Shown here piece by piece: positions 42,803 to 46,551 of a stretch of 46,551 nt of DNA. The translations under genes were made by a program, and so were the position numbers. The notes below the pieces were generated by a model that worked only from the letters and a program-made list of their open reading frames with translations, did not search any database and was not told the origin of the DNA. Source of the stretch: an uncultured Mycoplasmatota bacterium (lineage in GTDB: Bacteria > Bacillota_I > Bacilli_A > RF39 > UBA660); NCBI GenBank assembly GCA_900543825.1, contig UQSR01000009.1:1-46551 (forward strand). The letters run 5' to 3'. Position 1 is the stretch's first letter. Every line of letters begins with the position of its first letter.

Positions 42803-42829
42803 AACCAATCAGAAATGATTGGTTTTTTT
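42803..42829 (+). terminator. tRNA-Met terminator
   Basis: AACCAATCA, loop GAAA, TGATTGGTT, then TTTTT. Confidence 0.85.
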
Positions 42830-43210
42830 GTTTAAAAAATATTCTAAAGAAAAGATGATATTATGATATGTAATATTAAAAAAGAAATTATTATATAATA
42901 ATTATTTATGCAGTTAGATAATGATACTTAAAAAAAGTAAGAATGATATACATATAATTAATTCATATTTAATTGATGAAACAGAATATTTGCTAAAAGT
43001 ATTAAAGGAATAATAAAATAAAAAAGTTTCTTAAACAAAATTAAGGAACTTTTATTTTAGTATAAACGGACAATGCAACTTATAAAAGTTGTATTTCCAG
43101 TACTCATATGATTCTTGATTATTGAGTAACTAAAAATTGTAATATATTTAAAGTAAATCTATTTATATTTTTATATTATTTCAGTTAATAGATAATTATG
43201 TATAATATTA
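42830..43210. other. Intergenic region with one doubtful short frame and a terminator
   Basis: A frame 42921-43013 of 30 residues (MILKKSKNDIHIINSY...) has no ribosome binding site and is probably not a gene, or a gene remnant. A hairpin AAAAGTTTCTTAA/TTAAGGAACTTTT at 43022-43053 with T-rich end can stop transcription from either side. The rest is AT-rich without visible features. Confidence 0.4.
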
Positions 43211-43759
43211 CTATTTTGTTTTAACTTTAGCAGAATTAATTGTTTTTAAGCTTTTAGCAATTTGTGGTTCTAATTCTCTTATTTCATCAAGTGAATAATA
43301 CTCTTTACTAGTATTCCCTTCAACATAATCACATGTATCAGCAAGACAAACCTGATAATTGTTTTCTCTTATATAATCATAATATTCTTTATTATATGTT
43401 GCATCTATACCATTTGTATAAACAAGCATATTTTCACTTGGTAAATCGTATAACTCAACATATCTTCCTAGACCGCCTAAAAAGTCCTTACTATAATATA
43501 TGTATTCGCTTGCTTCATATGTTTCTTTATTAAAAAGTAAATATACATTTGAACTATTATATAATTTTACAGCTTCACCATTTTGAATTACATATTTACA
43601 ATAATCATCTACGTTTGAATATTCAGAAGAAATAGAAACGATTTTAGGAACACCATTTTCATCTTTATTGCTTGAACATCCTGCTGTTCCAAGTATTACA
43701 CCCGCTAATCCTAATGTTAATAATCTTTTTTTAATTTCTATTAATTTGTTTTTGTTCAT
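43211..43759 (-). CDS. Hypothetical lipoprotein
   Basis: The protein of 182 residues has a lipoprotein signal: basic start MNKNKLIEIKKRLL, hydrophobic LTLGLAGVILG, then TAGC with the modified Cys followed by SSNKDENG. The mature part is acidic and contains many Tyr (VYLLFNKETYEASEYIYYSKDFLG) with no known domain. It would be anchored outside the membrane. GGGGAAAA lies before the start and a promoter at 43795-43822. Function unknown. Confidence 0.75.
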   Translation of the reverse strand: MNKNKLIEIKKRLLTLGLAGVILGTAGCSSNKDENGVPKIVSISSEYSNVDDYCKYVIQNGEAVKLYNSSNVYLLFNKETYEASEYIYYSKDFLGGLGRYVELYDLPSENMLVYTNGIDATYNKEYYDYIRENNYQVCLADTCDYVEGNTSKEYYSLDEIRELEPQIAKSLKTINSAKVKTK

Positions 43760-43794
43760 ATATTATTTTTCCCCCATAACTAAAGTCAAGGTAT

Positions 43795-43822
43795 ATTATA
43801 GCAAATTTGATTTAAAAGTCAA
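43795..43822 (-). promoter_or_regulatory. Promoter of the hypothetical lipoprotein
   Basis: On the minus strand TTGACT, 16 bases, TATAAT. Confidence 0.65.
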
Positions 43823-43935
43823 TTATTTTATAAATTTATAGATTAATCTTTATTAATTAAAAAATAAGTTATTATCATTTTAGTGATTAGTTGAGATTTC
43901 AGATATATTATTTGTTAGTATTAATATTGTAAATG

Positions 43936-43967
43936 AACTTGGAATTGTTATAATTTCAAGTTTTTTT
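43936..43967 (+). terminator. Terminator-like hairpin 1 before holin
   Basis: AACTTGGAATT pairs with AATTTCAAGTT (one G-U pair) followed by TTTTT. No gene lies upstream on this strand within 1 kb, so it may end an unannotated short transcript. Confidence 0.6.
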
Positions 43968-43981
43968 ATTTTTTAGACTAA

Positions 43982-44025
43982 AAAACAACCCTAATAAAAT
44001 TATATAAAAACAAGGGTTGTTTTCT
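43982..44025. terminator. Terminator-like hairpin 2 before holin
   Basis: AAAACAACCCT pairs with AGGGTTGTTTT around a 20-base AT-rich loop. It lies 52 bases before the holin start and might attenuate the lysis pair. The rest of 43760-44076 is AT-rich with no gene. Confidence 0.55.
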
Positions 44026-44076
44026 TAATCAATAAGATAAAATACAGAATAAATTAAAATAGAAAGGAGTGAAATT

Positions 44077-44316
44077 ATGATTGAAAAAATAAAAAAATTT
44101 AAATTTAAAGATAAAGTTTATAATGTAATAAAGTGGATTTTATTTACAGGAGTAGCACCTACTATTACATTAATAATTGGACTTGGAAAATTATATAACT
44201 TTGATCCAACATTAATTGTTGGTACAATATCATTATTTGCGTCATTTTTAGGTGCAATAACAGGTTTATCTAATTATAATTACAATAAAGATATAGAAGA
44301 AACAATTGAAAGCTAA
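44077..44316 (+). CDS. Phage-type holin
   Basis: The protein of 79 residues has two membrane helices (WILFTGVAPTITLIIGLGKLY and IVGTISLFASFLGAITGLS) separated by YNFDPT, and a short polar end, the pattern of the small holins of Firmicute phages. Holins form pores so that a lysin can reach the wall. AGAAAGGAGTG precedes the start, and a GH25 lysozyme gene follows after 55 bases. No other phage gene is near. Confidence 0.75.
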   Translation: MIEKIKKFKFKDKVYNVIKWILFTGVAPTITLIIGLGKLYNFDPTLIVGTISLFASFLGAITGLSNYNYNKDIEETIES

Positions 44317-44371
44317 ATAAAAGTTTTATAAGTCTTAAAATTAGTGTATAATAAATATATAGGAGAAAAAT

Positions 44372-45586
44372 ATGAAAAAGAAAATATTAATACCAATAAT
44401 TATTTTAGTAAGTATTTTACTTATATTTGGAGGGATAAAATTATATTCTTATTTAAGAATTAAATATGCGAAAGTTGAGGTAGATTTAGTTCCTGATTTA
44501 ACTTTAGAATTTAATGATAAGAAAAAGGTTTCAGATTATATAGAAAGTATAAATGGAAAAATAGTTAATGATTATACTATTGATTCAAGTAAACTTGGAA
44601 AGAAAACAATAGATTTTAAATTTATAAATGATGATGATATAAAACTCGATTATAGTTTTGATGTAAATGTTGTAGATACTGTTCCTCCTGTTGTTTGGCT
44701 AAGTAATACATATACTTTAAAAAAGGGAAGTGAAGATACATTACTTGATGATATACTTTGTGGTGACAATTATGATAATAGTCCAAAATGTGAAATAATT
44801 GGAGATTATGATTTGAATACTGAAGGAAATTATACTCTTAAATTTAAAGCAACAGATAGTAGTAATAATATTACTGAAAAAGATTTTACTTTAAAAGTAT
44901 ATGAACCAGTTCAAACAAAAAGTGATAATAGTACTAAAACAAAAGAAGAAATAAAATATGTTAATTTTAGTGATGTTGTTAATAAATATAAAGATAATAA
45001 TACAAAAATTGGTATTGATATTTCATTATGGCAAGGAGATATAGATTTTAAAAAATTAAAAGAAGCAGGAGTAGAGTTTGTTATTATAAGAGTAGGTTAC
45101 ATGAAAGGTACTAATGGAGAAAGAGTACTTGATAGTAAATTTAAACAAAATATTAAAAATGCTAATAAAAATAAAATTCCAGTAGGAGTTTATTATTTCT
45201 CATATGCATCTAGTAAAAAAGAAGCTATTAAAGATGCAAAATGGGTATTAAAACAAATAAAAAAATATGATGTTACTCTTCCAGTAGCATTCGATTGGGA
45301 AGATTTTAGTGATTATAATTCATATAAATTAAGCTTTTATAATTTAACTTCAATGGCAGATGGATTTATAGAAGAAGTAGAAAAAAATGGATATAAAGGA
45401 ATGCTTTATGGAAGTAAGAATTATTTAGAACAAATATGGTTACCTAATAATCATAATGTTTGGCTTGCACATTATACAGATAAAACAAGTTATGAAAGTA
45501 ATTATAAATTTTGGCAATTAACAGAAATAGGTAAAGTAGATGGAATTGATGGCACTGTTGATATAGATATATATTATGAAAAATAA
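44372..45586 (+). CDS. Membrane-anchored GH25 lysozyme with Ig-like domain
   Basis: The protein of 404 residues has one N-terminal helix (LIPIIILVSILLIFGGIKLY), a middle Ig-like or DUF5011-type region (VVDTVPPVVWLSN, GDYDLNTEGNYTLKFKATDSSNNIT), and a GH25 muramidase domain from about residue 205 (IGIDISLWQGDIDFKKLKEAGVEFVIIRVGY, VGVYYFSYA, PVAFDWEDFSD with catalytic Asp and Glu, ending DGTVDIDIYYEK). It cuts the glycan of peptidoglycan. A membrane anchor is unusual for a phage lysin and suits a wall-remodelling enzyme, so the neighbouring holin may be a misleading clue or part of a domesticated unit. Confidence 0.93.
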   Translation: MKKKILIPIIILVSILLIFGGIKLYSYLRIKYAKVEVDLVPDLTLEFNDKKKVSDYIESINGKIVNDYTIDSSKLGKKTIDFKFINDDDIKLDYSFDVNVVDTVPPVVWLSNTYTLKKGSEDTLLDDILCGDNYDNSPKCEIIGDYDLNTEGNYTLKFKATDSSNNITEKDFTLKVYEPVQTKSDNSTKTKEEIKYVNFSDVVNKYKDNNTKIGIDISLWQGDIDFKKLKEAGVEFVIIRVGYMKGTNGERVLDSKFKQNIKNANKNKIPVGVYYFSYASSKKEAIKDAKWVLKQIKKYDVTLPVAFDWEDFSDYNSYKLSFYNLTSMADGFIEEVEKNGYKGMLYGSKNYLEQIWLPNNHNVWLAHYTDKTSYESNYKFWQLTEIGKVDGIDGTVDIDIYYEK

Positions 45587-45612
45587 ATCTTTAAAATAGA
45601 TTTATTTTTTGT
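45581..45612 (+). terminator. GH25 terminator
   Basis: AAATAAATCT pairs with AGATTTATTT and runs into TTTTT; it overlaps the stop codon. Confidence 0.7.
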
Positions 45613-45637
45613 ATTTTTTTTATCTTTGTGATAGAAT
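45609..45637 (+). promoter_or_regulatory. Promoter of the PHP gene
   Basis: TTGTAT (45609-45614), 17 bases, TAGAAT (45632-45637). Confidence 0.6.
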
Positions 45638-45661
45638 ATGTGAACTAGAGAAGGGATATAT

Positions 45662-46551
45662 ATGGAAAAAATAGATTTACATATGCATTCATTATATTCT
45701 GATGGAGTATATGATGTAAGTACATTATTAAAAATGGCAGAAGAAAGAGGTTTATCAATTATATCTATTACAGACCATGATAACTGTAAGGCACATATTG
45801 AATTAATGGATGAAAATGTTAGAAATAATTTTAGTGGTGACATAAAAACAGGTATAGAAATAACAACATCTTTTCATGGTCAAAAAATAGAGTTACTTGC
45901 CTATGATTTCGATAATGTAGAAACTGTTAATGAATTTTTTGTAAATAAAAGAAAAAGTGTAAACTGGAAGAAAGTAGCAATAGGATCTGCTGCACATACT
46001 TTAAAAATATTTGATAAACTAAATATAAAATATCCTGATAAATATAAAGAAGATTTAACTATACCAAAATTCGAATCAAAATTATATGATGATATATTGT
46101 TACTTAATGATAAAGAAGAATTAATGAAAAAATTAGGTGATTCATATTCTTTAAATGGTAAAGAATTTTTTAGAAAATGTGTATGCATTCCAAATAATGT
46201 ATTTTCATTTAATTTTTCAAAATATAGACCAAGTTTAGATGAAGTAATTACATTTATTCATGAAAATGGAGGTATATTATTTTTGGCTCATCCATATGCT
46301 TATAAAATGAAAAATACAGAAGAGTTTTTAGATAATTTATATGATGAATACAAAGACATAGATGGAATTGAATGCTATTACTACGATTTTACTAAAAAAC
46401 AAATTGATTATATAAAAGATTTTTCAAAAAAAAGAAATTTAATGATATCTGGTGGTAGTGATTTTCATGGTAATCCAGAAAGAAAAAATCAAATGGGAGT
46501 ATGTATAAATCATGATGGATTTATACCAAAAGAATTATTAGATACATGGAA
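45662..46551 (+). CDS. PHP-domain metal-dependent phosphoesterase, cut by window end
   Basis: ATG 45662 follows AGAAGGGATAT. The reading frame is open to the window end (about 296 residues seen), so the gene is partial. PHP ligands are visible: KIDLHMHSLYSDGVYD, ISITDHDN, TGIEITTSF, LFLAHPYAY and ISGGSDFHG. This family (YciV/RNase AM-like) hydrolyses phosphoesters, often small RNA or 3',5'-bisnucleotides; the exact substrate is not clear. Confidence 0.92.
   Translation, partial: MEKIDLHMHSLYSDGVYDVSTLLKMAEERGLSIISITDHDNCKAHIELMDENVRNNFSGDIKTGIEITTSFHGQKIELLAYDFDNVETVNEFFVNKRKSVNWKKVAIGSAAHTLKIFDKLNIKYPDKYKEDLTIPKFESKLYDDILLLNDKEELMKKLGDSYSLNGKEFFRKCVCIPNNVFSFNFSKYRPSLDEVITFIHENGGILFLAHPYAYKMKNTEEFLDNLYDEYKDIDGIECYYYDFTKKQIDYIKDFSKKRNLMISGGSDFHGNPERKNQMGVCINHDGFIPKELLDTW

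Noticed and set aside
42921..43013. 30-codon ORF after tRNA-Met
   Set aside because: No ribosome binding site or promoter close by; likely random in AT-rich DNA.
1..46551. CRISPR arrays, IS elements, prophage or rRNA operon
   Set aside because: No regularly spaced repeats, transposase, integrase, capsid or rRNA sequences were seen; the holin/lysozyme pair alone is not enough to call a prophage.

Overview
The window is a stretch of very AT-rich, densely packed chromosome from a low-GC Gram-positive (Bacillota) bacterium. Gene content (sepF-divIVA, ybeY-dgkA-cdd-era-yqzL-recO, rpsO/pnp, spmA-spmB, FemAB-type transferase, DD-carboxypeptidase, phosphoketolase) and the extreme A/T codon bias suggest an uncultured, gut-type, Erysipelotrichia/RF39-like lineage close to the Mollicutes but keeping a cell wall. 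The standard bacterial code applies: Trp is TGG and TGA is used as a stop. No ribosomal RNA, IS element or CRISPR array was seen. Promoters of the form TTGACA-N17-TATAAT recur and helped decide several starts.

Layout. (1) 1-~2200: a cobalamin riboswitch and a truncated GLUG-repeat surface protein with richer base composition, looking like foreign DNA or an assembly join. (2) ~2195-4230: a promoter, a 31-residue peptide gene, a stem-loop and an ABC exporter. (3) 4258-9297: four-plus small enzymes (GNAT acetyltransferases alternating with S51 peptidases, an alkaline-phosphatase-superfamily enzyme) and a decayed ASCH/S51 pseudogene, resembling a detoxification or self-immunity island. (4) 9498-11215: a promoter with a palindromic operator candidate, a 44-codon leader ORF running into a GC-rich hairpin, and a short RelA/SpoT protein with an altered synthetase site. 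(5) 11238-16850: the most remarkable region, a compact RiPP-type cluster: a SPASM protein that has lost the radical-SAM cysteines, a 24-residue precursor-like peptide, three radical SAM/SPASM enzymes, a PqqD-like recognition protein, a TIM-barrel amidohydrolase and a GNAT. (6) 16850-17285: decayed intergenic DNA. (7) 17348-21174: AMP-binding ligase and a sensor kinase lacking its phospho-accepting His. (8) 21189-30333: housekeeping core (rpsO, pnp, sepF, divIVA, ybeY, dgkA, cdd, era, yqzL, recO). (9) 30352-42627: cell-envelope and metabolism genes (FemX-like, phosphoketolase, DUF1292 proteins, RluA-type synthase, GlmU-like LbH protein, DacF, SpmAB, tRNA-Leu, queA, a ZnuA-like lipoprotein). (10) 42685-46551: tRNA-Met, a lipoprotein, a holin/GH25 lysozyme pair and the start of a PHP phosphoesterase.

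The best candidate for a new system is region 5. A very short precursor, an RRE protein, several SPASM enzymes and a hydrolase, with no exporter inside the operon, look more like a peptide-derived cofactor pathway (PQQ or mycofactocin style) than a classical bacteriocin, though that is inference. Two further tiny peptide genes in the first 10 kb, each with its own consensus promoter and ribosome binding site, are separate leads.
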